Origin: Candidatus Dormiibacterota bacterium
Lineage (GTDB): Bacteria; Chloroflexota; Dormibacteria; Dormibacterales; Dormibacteraceae
Direction: 5' to 3'
Assembly: GCA_003139695.1 (NCBI GenBank)
Contig: PLJM01000006.1
Location: 434,001 to 498,000, forward strand
Length of the DNA stretch: 64,000 nucleotides
The position numbers and the translations under genes were made by a program. The notes below the pieces were generated by a model. The model saw only the letters and a program-made list of their open reading frames with translations. It made no database searches and had not been told where the DNA came from. Each line of letters begins with the position of its first letter. Within the stretch, counting starts at the first letter, position 1. Shown here in pieces: positions 43,129-51,254 of this stretch.

Positions 43129-43148
43129 AGGCTGTCTTATTGGCTGTC
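43129..43148 (+). other. Arm-type repeat beside the 43014 fragment
   Basis: AGGCTGTCTTATTGGCTGTC, two GGCTGTC units 93 bases from the core fragment, close to the spacing of the full copies. Confidence 0.45.
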
Positions 43149-43250
43149 GGAGAACCCACCTACCGGTCAGCATGGCCCCTGCTTCCTCCGCGCTTCAGGC
43201 CATCACAAGGTCAGCGACACCTCTCAGTCGACCTGTGGCATCGAAGGCGC

Positions 43251-44534
43251 TCATGTGGACGGCCGACGCGATTTCGCCAGTGACGAGACGGCGACGAGGC
43301 GCATCAACACCAGCCAGTGCTCGCCAGTCCGCGGCCACGACATGTCGCTCGCGTATGCGTACGAGGCGCGTTCGAGGGCCTGCCTCTGTTCTGGGTGGTC
43401 GAGCAGCGAGTTAACCGCCTCGCCAAGGGCTGCCGGATCTCGAAACGGGACCAGGATTCCGCGCCCGCCGGCCAGGGCTTCCTTGGCGTGAAGGTAAGCC
43501 GTCGACACAATCGCCTTGCCGGCCCCGAGCGCGTAAGCAAGAGTACCGCTGGTTATCTGCTGCGGGTCCAGGTATGGCGTGACATAGACGTCACTTGCCA
43601 GCAGCAGGTCAATGATGTCCCGCTGCGCCATGTATTCATCGATGAAGGAGACGTGGTTCTGAAGCCCCAGGCGCTTGACCGCCTCGACGAGTTGATTGCG
43701 GTACCTCTCGCCGTCGTGGCGGCGCAGCTCCGGGTGGGTCTGGCCTGCGATCACGTAGAGGGCCTCAGGATGCCGCCCGACGATCGCCGCCATGGCCTCG
43801 ATCATGTATTCGATGCCTTTGCGAGGGTCCACCAAGCCAAAGGTCGAGATGATCGTCCGGTGGGGTACGCCCAGCTTCTTCTTCATCCGGCCTCGGCCGT
43901 GAGGACGGACCGCCGGCATGCCGTGAGGAATCACCACCGGCACCTTGGCGATGCCATAGCGGTCGGCGAGAATGCCGGCCGCCATCTCGGCCATCACCAC
44001 GATCGCGTCGCTCATCTCAGCCGCCGAGCGGATCGCCTCCCGCATCGACGGGGTCGGCTCGGGTGGCACCGTGTGCAGCGTGGTGACGACCGGCTTCCTT
44101 AGAGCTTCAAGGAAGGGGCGCAGGTGGTCCTCGTACACGCCGTCCGTCCACGTCCCGTAGAGCCCGAATTCATGCTGTACGTTGACGATGTCGGCGCTCG
44201 AGCGGTTGATCGCTTCTGCCGCCGCGCGGTAGTTGCTCGCATCCCCCTGCCTGATCCGCCAGCGGACTTCGCCGCCATACAGCCGCACCTCGTTGGGCTC
44301 GTCGATCGCCGCCACTCTGTATGCCACGCGTGGATCGGCCGCCTTGACCGCGGCCAACAGGTCCGCAGTGAAAGTCGCTATGCCACAGCGGCGGGGCAGG
44401 CTCGAGGAGACAAATACGATCCTCAGGCCGGGCGCCGGGTCGTGCAACCGACTGCGGGGACGGATCGGGTGGTGGCGCGGGGGCGGCGTCCTGTGGCGGC
44501 GCAGCGCTGCTTGGTTTGCGTACCTGCCGGTCAT
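43251..44534 (-). CDS. GT4-family glycosyltransferase
   Basis: A 427-residue GT-B enzyme. The N-terminal acceptor domain has FVSSSLPRRCGIATFT and NVQHEFGLYG. The C-terminal nucleotide-sugar domain has STFGLVDPRKGIEYMIEAM, VIAGQTHPE and the EX7E-like region TSGTLAYALGAGKAIVST. This subtype is commonly found next to GH130 phosphorylases and six-hairpin proteins, as here, in beta-mannoside metabolism. The donor and acceptor are not readable. Confidence 0.87.
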   Translation of the reverse strand: MTGRYANQAALRRHRTPPPRHHPIRPRSRLHDPAPGLRIVFVSSSLPRRCGIATFTADLLAAVKAADPRVAYRVAAIDEPNEVRLYGGEVRWRIRQGDASNYRAAAEAINRSSADIVNVQHEFGLYGTWTDGVYEDHLRPFLEALRKPVVTTLHTVPPEPTPSMREAIRSAAEMSDAIVVMAEMAAGILADRYGIAKVPVVIPHGMPAVRPHGRGRMKKKLGVPHRTIISTFGLVDPRKGIEYMIEAMAAIVGRHPEALYVIAGQTHPELRRHDGERYRNQLVEAVKRLGLQNHVSFIDEYMAQRDIIDLLLASDVYVTPYLDPQQITSGTLAYALGAGKAIVSTAYLHAKEALAGGRGILVPFRDPAALGEAVNSLLDHPEQRQALERASYAYASDMSWPRTGEHWLVLMRLVAVSSLAKSRRPST

Positions 44535-44540
44535 GGCACC

Positions 44541-45026
44541 CTAGCCGCGCCTGTAGTCGCCGCGAGGCGGAGGACGCCAGTCGCGAGCGCGGCGTTGCGG
44601 CCTCGCCACCACCTTGAAACGTCGACCCGAAATCTCCGAAGGCTGGATGGCCAGCCAGTGCCACCGCTCGCCGGGTGCAACCGGATGCACCGGTGCTTTT
44701 CGAATGTGTTCGGCGGTCCGACCCAGGCTTCGGGTGACATCTTCCGCAAGGCCCTTGACGACGACGCTCCAGCCTATGCCCAGCTTGGGATCCCATTCGT
44801 CAACTTCGAAGGCGAGCTTCGTCTTTGGGACGAAGTCGAGCTTGGTTCCCGAACCGGTGCGGAAGACGACAACCCGGCCTTCCATCGCGTAATTGACTGG
44901 AAAGACCTCAGGTTGGTCTTCGACGTTGAACGCTATGCGGCCCAGGTCGTGAGACCCAAGTAGAAGAATGCATTCATCCGGCGACAAGACCTCGATCGAC
45001 TGGTCCGGCGCCCTGCGCCTCTCCAT
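44541..45026 (-). CDS. Pyridoxamine-5'-phosphate-oxidase-like flavin split-barrel protein
   Basis: About 161 residues from the ATG at 45026; the frame is open to 45080. It has the PNPOx-like start VLSPDECILLLGSHDLGRIAF and the strand pair FPVNYAMEGRVVVFRTGSGTK that forms the flavin or F420 pocket. GWSVVVKGLAEDV follows. The tail is arginine-rich. Such proteins are F420/FMN reductases or heme/flavin-binding stress proteins. It is 7 bases upstream of the GT4 gene on the same strand. Confidence 0.78.
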   Translation of the reverse strand: MERRRAPDQSIEVLSPDECILLLGSHDLGRIAFNVEDQPEVFPVNYAMEGRVVVFRTGSGTKLDFVPKTKLAFEVDEWDPKLGIGWSVVVKGLAEDVTRSLGRTAEHIRKAPVHPVAPGERWHWLAIQPSEISGRRFKVVARPQRRARDWRPPPRGDYRRG

Positions 45027-45144
45027 CCTCACAGCATGCGCCTCCACCTGGTCCAAGCCAGCCGCAAACGACCCGAACAAAGCAGGACCTTTGGGTACCT
45101 GGCGAACTCTTCGCAGTGGCTGCCCGTATACAAGGAGCGGCGAG

Positions 45145-46188
45145 CTACAAAGCGCCCGACCAGCTTCGCGCCGCCGAGAGTGCGTCTGGATCGGTCAAAA
45201 GCGCAAGGCCGGCTGTGACGTTCGCCTCCGCCCCTGAACGATCACTCACGCGACCCTCGTCGAGCCCATCTGCGACACGACCAGTGGTGCGGTCGAAGAT
45301 CGCGGCGCCGGCCGGGTTGCGGCCGTCAAACCAGCCACGGGCCTTCTGCGCCAGCTCCAGGTATCGCGGCCTGCCCGTGACTTCCGCGAGCCGATCCATG
45401 ACGAACACAGCCGACTGCACGTCGTAGCTGTGGACGTGTGGGAGGTCGAACCCAGACTCGATCACCTCGGCAAACACGGCCTCGGCGCTGCTGACAGCGA
45501 CCGTGAGCAGATCGGTCCTGCCCAGCGCGACTGACGAATCGGCGAGCACACCCTCCTGGATGTGGCCCCAGAGGTGGGGGTGGCCGCGCTCGTCCGGCGA
45601 GTTCATCAGCATTCCGCCGCGCTCGCATGCGGTGAGCTCATCGCACCAGGCCGCAAGGCGCGTTGAGAGCCCGGGATCCAGCGACCGCTCGAGGAGGTTC
45701 AGCGCCGCCACCGCGTGAATGCACCGAACGTCTGATGGAGGAGATGAGAACGCCGCGGCATCCAGAGCCTCGGTCAGGACATCTCGTGCGCAATCCTGCT
45801 CCAGGAGCAAGCTCACCTCGGCGAGCGCACAGGTCGCGCGTGCCTGCCAGAAGTTCACCCCGCCAGCCGAGGTGGGGCCGTCGGTGTTCCGAGTGCCATG
45901 CCAGTCATAGATGAAGTTGTGCCAGTGGCCGTCGCCATCGCTCATCCAGAGCACAAAGTCGAGCAGCCCTTCGGCCCATCGCCTGAGCGCATCGTTTCCA
46001 GTGGCGGCCCAGAGCCTGCACAACAGCCCGCACGCGCGCGCCGCATCGTCCACGCATGCGACGCCCTCGACGCCGGTTTCTCGCGCTTCGAAGTGCTCGC
46101 CAATCGCACCAGAGTAGACAGCGAGCGCCAGGGCCCGCGGCCCGGCCGCCGGCAATGGCCGCGTCAGCGCGGCGAGCTGCCTCAGCAA
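45145..46188 (-). CDS. Six-hairpin glycosidase-like protein
   Basis: About 347 residues from a TTG at 46188 (a CTG at 46185 is an alternative), overlapping the end of the GH130 gene; the long upstream frame is a shadow. Alternating helices with Trp/Asp-rich motifs (VACVDDAARACGLLCRLW, HNFIYDWHGTRNTDGPTSAGGVNFWQAR in part, HSYDVQSAVFVMDRL) suggest an (alpha/alpha)6 barrel. Its pairing with GH130 suggests processing of a mannose-containing oligosaccharide. The family number is not certain. Confidence 0.65.
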   Translation of the reverse strand: MLRQLAALTRPLPAAGPRALALAVYSGAIGEHFEARETGVEGVACVDDAARACGLLCRLWAATGNDALRRWAEGLLDFVLWMSDGDGHWHNFIYDWHGTRNTDGPTSAGGVNFWQARATCALAEVSLLLEQDCARDVLTEALDAAAFSSPPSDVRCIHAVAALNLLERSLDPGLSTRLAAWCDELTACERGGMLMNSPDERGHPHLWGHIQEGVLADSSVALGRTDLLTVAVSSAEAVFAEVIESGFDLPHVHSYDVQSAVFVMDRLAEVTGRPRYLELAQKARGWFDGRNPAGAAIFDRTTGRVADGLDEGRVSDRSGAEANVTAGLALLTDPDALSAARSWSGAL

Positions 46189-47417
46189 GGCGCCAGCGAG
46201 GAGACGATCTCTTTCACGTCGAAGTCGGCCGCCGCCATGCGGCAATCGGCGGCGCCGTAGTACATCCGGATCCGCTCGCCCCTGCCGTCGAGCGGGACGT
46301 GGCCGCAGGAGAAGACGGTGTTGCTGTAGAAGCCCATACGCTCGTAGTCCGCGGTCGGCACGAGGATCGGCTCCGGTGAGCGGGCGATGACCCGCGCCGG
46401 ATCCTCGGCATCCAGGAGCAACGCGCCCATCGCGTAGCGTCCGTCGGGATCCACGCCGTGGTACAGCTCCAGCCATCCCTCGGGCACGCGGAACGGAACC
46501 GCGCCTGCGCCGGTGCGCACACCATCCCACATACCTTGTCGAGGCAAGGCGAGGGGGAGGTGGCCACCCCAGCTCACGAGGTCGTCGGAAAAAGCGATCC
46601 AGATCCCGAGCACGCGGTTGAACGATGCAGGCATGGGCCGGGTCAGCGCGACGTAGCGGCCCCTCACGCGGCCCGGGAAGATCACCACGTCCTTGTGGTC
46701 GGGTAGGAACATGAGGCCGCGACGCTCGAAGGTTTTGAAGTCGTTCGTCGTGAGCCGGCTGGTCGTGATGCCGACCGAGGCGACCGAGACATACGTGATG
46801 TGCCAAACGCCGTCGATCAGGGTCGCCCGAGGGTCTTCGCATCCGTACTCTTCGAAGGAGTCGGCGGGGACCAGCGCAGGGAGCCGATCGACCACAAAAT
46901 GCGCCCCGTCGGTGCTGCGCGCGACACGCAGATGCGATATCTGCGTCAGGTAGTCCCTGACCTCCGGCCGGCCACCTGGGTTCGCGGCCGGCTTGGTGAC
47001 CCTGATGGCGCGTGGATCGCTGAGATCGAGCCCAGGCAGATCCCTGCGCACGTATGCGACAACCACGCGCGGAGGGATCGCGGCCGTGTCCAGGTACGCG
47101 ATCCCGATCACGTCCTCGCCCAGAGTCCCTGGTGGAAGGGGTTCGAGCTTTTCTTGCGGAGCCGAGAGGTCGAGCGTCCTCGCCGTGGGGGGCAGCAGGC
47201 CGGTCATCGGGCGAGGACACTCCCCGACGCGCAGGAGCAGGATCGTCTCCCGGCCAACCTGTGCCGCGGCGGCGTTGAACACCGACACGACCTCGAGAGC
47301 CGCTTGCGAAGGCGCCACGTCGGCGCTCGTCAGGATCGGGTTGTTGTCGAGCCGGCGGGCGAGTTCTTCGGCCTTCAGGCTGAGCACCACACGGACGAAT
47401 CGTAGGTGCCGCGCCAT
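46182..47417 (-). CDS. GH130-family glycoside phosphorylase/hydrolase
   Basis: 411 residues from the ATG at 47417 (the frame is open to 47495). The five-bladed propeller of GH130 is recognisable: SFEEYGCEDPRATLIDGVWHITY holds the catalytic Asp, with FLPDHKDVVIFPGRVRGRYVALTRP and GFYSNTVFSCGHV later. GH130 enzymes phosphorolyse or hydrolyse beta-mannosides. It overlaps the six-hairpin gene by 7 bases, so the two are co-translated. Confidence 0.88.
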   Translation of the reverse strand: MARHLRFVRVVLSLKAEELARRLDNNPILTSADVAPSQAALEVVSVFNAAAAQVGRETILLLRVGECPRPMTGLLPPTARTLDLSAPQEKLEPLPPGTLGEDVIGIAYLDTAAIPPRVVVAYVRRDLPGLDLSDPRAIRVTKPAANPGGRPEVRDYLTQISHLRVARSTDGAHFVVDRLPALVPADSFEEYGCEDPRATLIDGVWHITYVSVASVGITTSRLTTNDFKTFERRGLMFLPDHKDVVIFPGRVRGRYVALTRPMPASFNRVLGIWIAFSDDLVSWGGHLPLALPRQGMWDGVRTGAGAVPFRVPEGWLELYHGVDPDGRYAMGALLLDAEDPARVIARSPEPILVPTADYERMGFYSNTVFSCGHVPLDGRGERIRMYYGAADCRMAAADFDVKEIVSSLAPC

Positions 47418-47616
47418 AGCAGCATCAGCAAGATTCGAGTGATGGGCTCGCGCTAGGCCTCGCGATGGTGCGATCAACATCGGAATCACCGGCAAGGGCG
47501 GCTTCGGTAAACGTATTCGCGATCACGTTAGCGGATCGTTCAAGAAACAGCTTGGAGGGCTTCACGCCGGGCCGGAGTCCACTGCAGCCCGCCAAGGTCC
47601 GCGGCCGTTCGCTGCT

Positions 47617-47650
47617 GTGGCCGTCGTCTTGGCTGTCATGTTGGCTGTCA
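47617..47650 (+). other. Orphan arm-type repeat cluster without a selC core
   Basis: Three GGCYGTC units at 11-12 base spacing, preceded by CGTTCGCTGCTG exactly as at 51210-51220 beside the intact selC. No tRNA-derived core follows where it would be expected (about 47662). The 47496-47757 gap has no gene. It is interpreted as the remnant of a further integration. Confidence 0.4.
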
Positions 47651-47757
47651 GAAGGCATCATCCACCACGGGTAAAGGCGCCAGAAAAAGCGATAGCTATA
47701 CGAGACACTGGTTCCGGCAATGCGTGATCCGGCTGCGATCGGGGCGACGGTCCTAAT

Positions 47758-48366
47758 CTAAGCCGGTACCGGCTGCGTCACTCGCATGGCGCGCAGCGCG
47801 GCCGCCCAACGAATCAATTCGACGAGGACCTTCTCGAGGCTCTTCTCGTGGGCTTCGTCGGGGACGAACTGGCCGTCGTGCATGTACTTCGGGACCATGT
47901 GAATGTTCACTGCCTCGGAGAGCGGCACCATCTTCAGGGTGGTGACGACCTGCTTGGCCATCTGGACCGAGCGCATGCCGCCCGACATTCCGCCATAGCT
48001 GACAAACGCTACGGGCTTGTAGTTCCACTCGTGGGAGAGGAAGTCGAGCGCGTTCTTGAGGCTGCCCGGCATCCCGTAGTTGTACTCAGGCGTGACGATG
48101 AGGATCGCGTCCGCGGCGTCGACTCGCTTGCTCCAGGCGATGGTGTGCGCCTTCGTGTAGTTGCGGTGGATGGGGTGATGAGGCTCGTCGAGCATCGGCA
48201 GATCCATGAGCGCGAGGTCCGCGATGTCGACATCGAACCCGCCGTGCTTCTTGATTTCGGAGATCGCCCAGTTGGCGATCGGGAGGCCCAGGCGTCCCGG
48301 CCGTGTGCTGGCAATGATCACCAATATCTTCGTCACGTCAGGTGACGACGGAGGGCGGCTTGTCAC
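47758..48366 (-). CDS. NAD(P)H-dependent FMN reductase (flavodoxin-like)
   Basis: A 202-residue protein with the FMN-phosphate loop IIASTRPGRLGLPIANW near residue 16 and the second signature TPEYNYGMPGSLKNALDFLS. The family reduces FMN or azo/quinone compounds. It is transcribed with the DoxX-like gene upstream and is divergent from the MarR gene, a common layout for a stress-inducible detoxification set. Confidence 0.88.
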   Translation of the reverse strand: MTSRPPSSPDVTKILVIIASTRPGRLGLPIANWAISEIKKHGGFDVDIADLALMDLPMLDEPHHPIHRNYTKAHTIAWSKRVDAADAILIVTPEYNYGMPGSLKNALDFLSHEWNYKPVAFVSYGGMSGGMRSVQMAKQVVTTLKMVPLSEAVNIHMVPKYMHDGQFVPDEAHEKSLEKVLVELIRWAAALRAMRVTQPVPA

Positions 48367-48746
48367 AGCGGTACCACCTGCCAGCGCAGAAAGAGCGTGA
48401 CAGCCGCGAGCCCGCCCAGGACCACCGTCACCGCGAACGCGGGGAATTCCCTCCTCCTGGCATGGAGGATCGCTGCGCCCACCATGACGATCACCAGCCC
48501 TGCCGCGGACAACGGTGCCAGCCAGGCATCGAGGTGGATCGCCGGAGGCACGATCAGGCCGAACGCGGCGGCCAATTCGGCCACCCCGATGAACTGGCGA
48601 AAAGCGGGCGGCAGCGGCGGCGACACGGGCCCGCGCCGCTCTCGCATTCGCCTGGCCAATGCACTGTAGGCGACTGTGTAGGCCAAGCCATGGAGAAGAA
48701 AAACGACAGCGAGGACGACCTGAAGCACCCAGGCCAATGTGTTCAT
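48363..48746 (-). CDS. DoxX-like small membrane protein
   Basis: 127 residues from the ATG at 48746, which has a GGAGG Shine-Dalgarno 8-9 bases upstream; the longer frame crosses the regulator gene and is not used. There are four helices, with the pattern VVLAVVFLLHGLAY, FIGVAELAAAFGLIVP. It overlaps the FMN reductase by 4 bases. Confidence 0.75.
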   Translation of the reverse strand: MNTLAWVLQVVLAVVFLLHGLAYTVAYSALARRMRERRGPVSPPLPPAFRQFIGVAELAAAFGLIVPPAIHLDAWLAPLSAAGLVIVMVGAAILHARRREFPAFAVTVVLGGLAAVTLFLRWQVVPL

Positions 48747-48781
48747 ACGTACGCCTCCGTGAATGGCGGAATTATTGACTC

Positions 48782-48800
48782 GTTCATTGAGATGTTGAAC
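48782..48800. promoter_or_regulatory. Inverted repeat, candidate MarR operator
   Basis: GTTCA (48782-48786) and TGAAC (48796-48800) are separated by 9 bases, in the 63-base, unusually AT-rich gap between the divergent MarR and DoxX/FMN-reductase genes. The placement suits an autoregulatory MarR site. Confidence 0.45.
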
Positions 48801-48809
48801 TATTGACCG

Positions 48810-49268
48810 ATGCCGTATATTTCGGGAGAGTTGAGACCGGCCACGAACGCGCTGCTGATCGACCCCGGGCGGGAGATCTGGGGGTTGTTCCTCGACCCCG
48901 TCCTCGACCTGCTCAAGAGTCACGTCCTTGCCCATTACGCTGAGTACCGGCTGACGTCCTCACAGGCCTGCATGCTCCAGCGTCTGAACCATCCCATGCC
49001 GCAGCGCGAGGCGGCGCTTCAGCTGGGCTACGACCCGTCCAACATCACCGCACTGGCCGACGCGCTGGAGGCGAAGGGCTTGGTGGAGCGGAGGCTCGAC
49101 CCCTCGGATCGGCGGGTCAAGACGCTGGCGCGGACGGCCGAGGGCGAGAGGTTGGTGCGGGCGCTGGACGAAAGTCTCTCCAACCCTCCCGAGTCACTGA
49201 GCCGGCTGTCGCCGGCTGAGCAGGAGCAGCTCCTGCGCCTTCTGAGTAAGGCATTCGGCCCTGAATAG
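48810..49268 (+). CDS. MarR-family transcriptional regulator
   Basis: A 152-residue protein with a winged helix (LTSSQACMLQRLN, PQREAALQLGYDPSNITALADALEAKGLVERR, partly shown) and the DPSDRRVKTLARTAEG wing typical of MarR. Helices at both ends would form the dimer. It is divergent from the FMN-reductase/DoxX pair, which it probably represses. Confidence 0.9.
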   Translation: MPYISGELRPATNALLIDPGREIWGLFLDPVLDLLKSHVLAHYAEYRLTSSQACMLQRLNHPMPQREAALQLGYDPSNITALADALEAKGLVERRLDPSDRRVKTLARTAEGERLVRALDESLSNPPESLSRLSPAEQEQLLRLLSKAFGPE

Positions 49269-49360
49269 CTGATTGGCTCGTGACGGTAGTCCCGGCCGTC
49301 GCACCAGCGCGGCTTGGCAGTTTATCGGAGGCACGGGGAAATCGCGTGTATTCGCTTCTG

Positions 49361-49382
49361 TGGCTGTCAACTTGGCTGTCAC
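49361..49382 (+). other. Arm-type direct repeat (P' side of copy 3)
   Basis: TGGCTGTCAACTTGGCTGTC followed by AC, ending 11 bases from the CCA end of copy 3. Nearly identical to the repeat beside the intact selC. Confidence 0.5.
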
Positions 49383-49393
49383 GGTGGCGAATT

Positions 49394-49467
49394 TGGCGGG
49401 GATGGATGGGAATCGAACCCACCCAGGACGCCTCAGCAGCGCCCCGCAAACGGTTTTGAAGACCGCG
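49394..49467 (-). repeat. selC 3'-half copy 3 (att-like site between islands 2 and 3)
   Basis: 74 bases identical to the tRNA-Sec 3' half including CCA. Identity stops one base earlier than in copies 1 and 2. Arm-like repeats lie on both sides, so this copy has the full layout of an attP-like junction between tandem elements. Confidence 0.85.
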
Positions 49468-49478
49468 AGGGTCACATA

Positions 49479-49512
49479 TACAACCGTCCATCGTCTACAA
49501 CCGTCCATCGTC
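49479..49512 (+). repeat. 17-base tandem direct repeat beside copy 3
   Basis: TACAACCGTCCATCGTC occurs twice without a gap. Part of it (CAACCGTCCA) recurs at 43052 beside the short fragment. Probably integrase or directionality-factor binding sites. Confidence 0.6.
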
Positions 49513-49583
49513 GTCCACTCAAGTTCCGCGAGCCCGGGCGATTTGCCACGGTCGTCCGCCTTCGTATGCTGTCAACCGCCCGG

Positions 49584-49605
49584 TTGGCTGTCATCTTGGC
49601 TGTCA
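49584..49605 (+). other. Arm-type direct repeat (P side of copy 3)
   Basis: TTGGCTGTCATCTTGGCTGT followed by CA, 116 bases from the core edge. The same 21-base pattern as at copy 1. Confidence 0.5.
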
Positions 49606-49744
49606 CAACCTGTGTCTTCGTCCGAGGCTGGCTGCGCGATCCCTACGATGGGGAAGATCCGCGCGGTGACGGTCGATCGATGGAGATCCCGACCGACGCC
49701 GGTGTGGTAGGCGATCGAGGCGGCCAGCCGGTCTTAGCGTATGC

Positions 49745-50890
49745 CTAGCGGCAGAAGCCTGCCGGCGCGAGGTCGATGCCATCGTTGGCCGGCAGCGCGA
49801 ACACCTTTTGCATGCCTGCCGCTGGCGTGTACAGGTAGACGCCGCGGTCATTGCCGAACCAGAGGCGGTTGCCATCCGCCTGCACTGACCAGTTGTCAAG
49901 GTCCGTGTAGACGAAGTCGGCCGTGCCAGGCGCAACCAGGCGCTCGGTCGTGCCACTTACATAGTCCGGCGGGTCGAGAAGCGTGACGGTCGGATGGCCC
50001 GAAGCGTCGACCGACGCTAGCGAAATGATGCTTCCAGGCTTATAGGTCCAAACGGTTCGCATGCTGGTCGCCAGGTTCACAGCGATGAGGGTGTCGAACG
50101 ACTGGCCCCCACCCGGAGGGTTGGGGTCGTGAGGATCGTTAAGGCCCACCCACGCGATCCCCGCCCGTACCGATTCCACGTATGAGACCTGGGCAGGCGA
50201 GGTGACCCGACCTGTAGTGACATCCAGGCGCCAGACACCGTAGTCGCTGTAGCTTTGGCCGTTGCCGTATACGAGAGATACGCCCGCTCCGTCGAAGTCG
50301 GCGACCTGGGTCCAGGTCGCGCCGGGGGTCGGCGGGACGAATGAGAACGTCCGGTCCACGGCGCGGGCGACGTCGACGACGTGGACCTGCATTAGCTTGG
50401 AGGACGCAGAACTCGACCGGTCGACGTACGCGTAATGGCTGCCGTCCGGGCTCGCCTGACCAGCGCCCACAGGAAGCCAGCGGCGTTCGGCCGCATCGTA
50501 GAAGGGCAGACCAGTACCGAGACCCGAATCGCCGCCCAAGACGGGGGACTGGCCGGTTCTTAGCAGGGACGAGCTGACGTTGTTGGTGATCAACCCCGCG
50601 GGATCTGGCGCCATCGTCGACGCGGGGAAAGTGATGAACGCCCCCTGGAAGTTGCCTTCCTGCGGAACCATCAGGACCGGAAGGCGGCACGAGAACGACA
50701 CCCTGCTCAGCGGAAGGTCTCCCGGTGTGGATGTAGCCACCGGAGTGGGCGTCGGCACGGCAACGCTTGGGCTGCGTGTTGGCGAGGCTGTCGCAGTAGC
50801 GAAAACCGTCGGCGACGCGTGAACGGCGGCGGTTGAGCCGGAGCAGGCGTCCAGCACCATAATCAGCGCCATGACCGCCGCGACCCGCAT
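49745..50890 (-). CDS. Uncharacterised lipoprotein with propeller-like repeats (sole gene of island 3)
   Basis: 381 residues from the ATG at 50890, which places a signal peptide directly at the N-terminus (RVAAVMALIMVLDAC) with a lipobox Cys. A ~35-residue Ser/Thr/Pro linker follows. The rest is beta-rich with WD/YVTN-like blades (ASPDGSHYAYVD, FDTLIAVNLATSMRTVWTY, NWSVQADGNRLWFGNDRGVYLY, partly shown). The longer frame to 51094 adds no sensible sequence. Surface-exposed binding or sensing is likely, but no family is named. Confidence 0.65.
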   Translation of the reverse strand: MRVAAVMALIMVLDACSGSTAAVHASPTVFATATASPTRSPSVAVPTPTPVATSTPGDLPLSRVSFSCRLPVLMVPQEGNFQGAFITFPASTMAPDPAGLITNNVSSSLLRTGQSPVLGGDSGLGTGLPFYDAAERRWLPVGAGQASPDGSHYAYVDRSSSASSKLMQVHVVDVARAVDRTFSFVPPTPGATWTQVADFDGAGVSLVYGNGQSYSDYGVWRLDVTTGRVTSPAQVSYVESVRAGIAWVGLNDPHDPNPPGGGQSFDTLIAVNLATSMRTVWTYKPGSIISLASVDASGHPTVTLLDPPDYVSGTTERLVAPGTADFVYTDLDNWSVQADGNRLWFGNDRGVYLYTPAAGMQKVFALPANDGIDLAPAGFCR

Positions 50891-51220
50891 GGGGTCATCA
50901 ACGCGACGTTCATGCCGGTGGTTACTGACTGGCGGCAAGGCGCGTCGGTTGTTGGCAGTTGACATCGGCGTTAGGCCTCTAATTAGACGGTGGACCACCT
51001 CCACCGTGCGGGACCTGCACCTATCTGTACCTTCAGAATCTCGAATCGGGTAGATCTCATCGAGGGCCGGATCGTTCACGGCTGAGGGGCACACAAATTC
51101 ATTTAGCGCTGATCATGCTGCTTGCAGCGCAGGTTGACTCGAATGCTCCCGAAGCAAGCCGCCCAGCCGCGTAGCAAACATCCACTACAGCTTGCTGCTG
51201 TTCGCTGGAGATCGCTGCTG

Positions 51221-51242
51221 TGGCTGTCGACTTGGCCGTCAC
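51221..51242 (+). other. Arm-type direct repeat (P' side of intact selC)
   Basis: TGGCTGTCGACTTGGCCGTC followed by AC, ending 12 bases beyond the CCA end of the tRNA gene. No gene is seen between 50891 and this site. Confidence 0.5.
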
Positions 51243-51254
51243 GGCCGTCGAAAG

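Noticed and set aside
45145-47220. Single 691-residue protein
   Set aside because: Its first ~340 codons are a shadow of the GH130 gene. Only the part from about 46188 encodes a protein-like sequence.
49479-49512. CRISPR array
   Set aside because: Only two directly abutting repeats without spacers, and no cas genes. It is better explained as recombinase binding sites.
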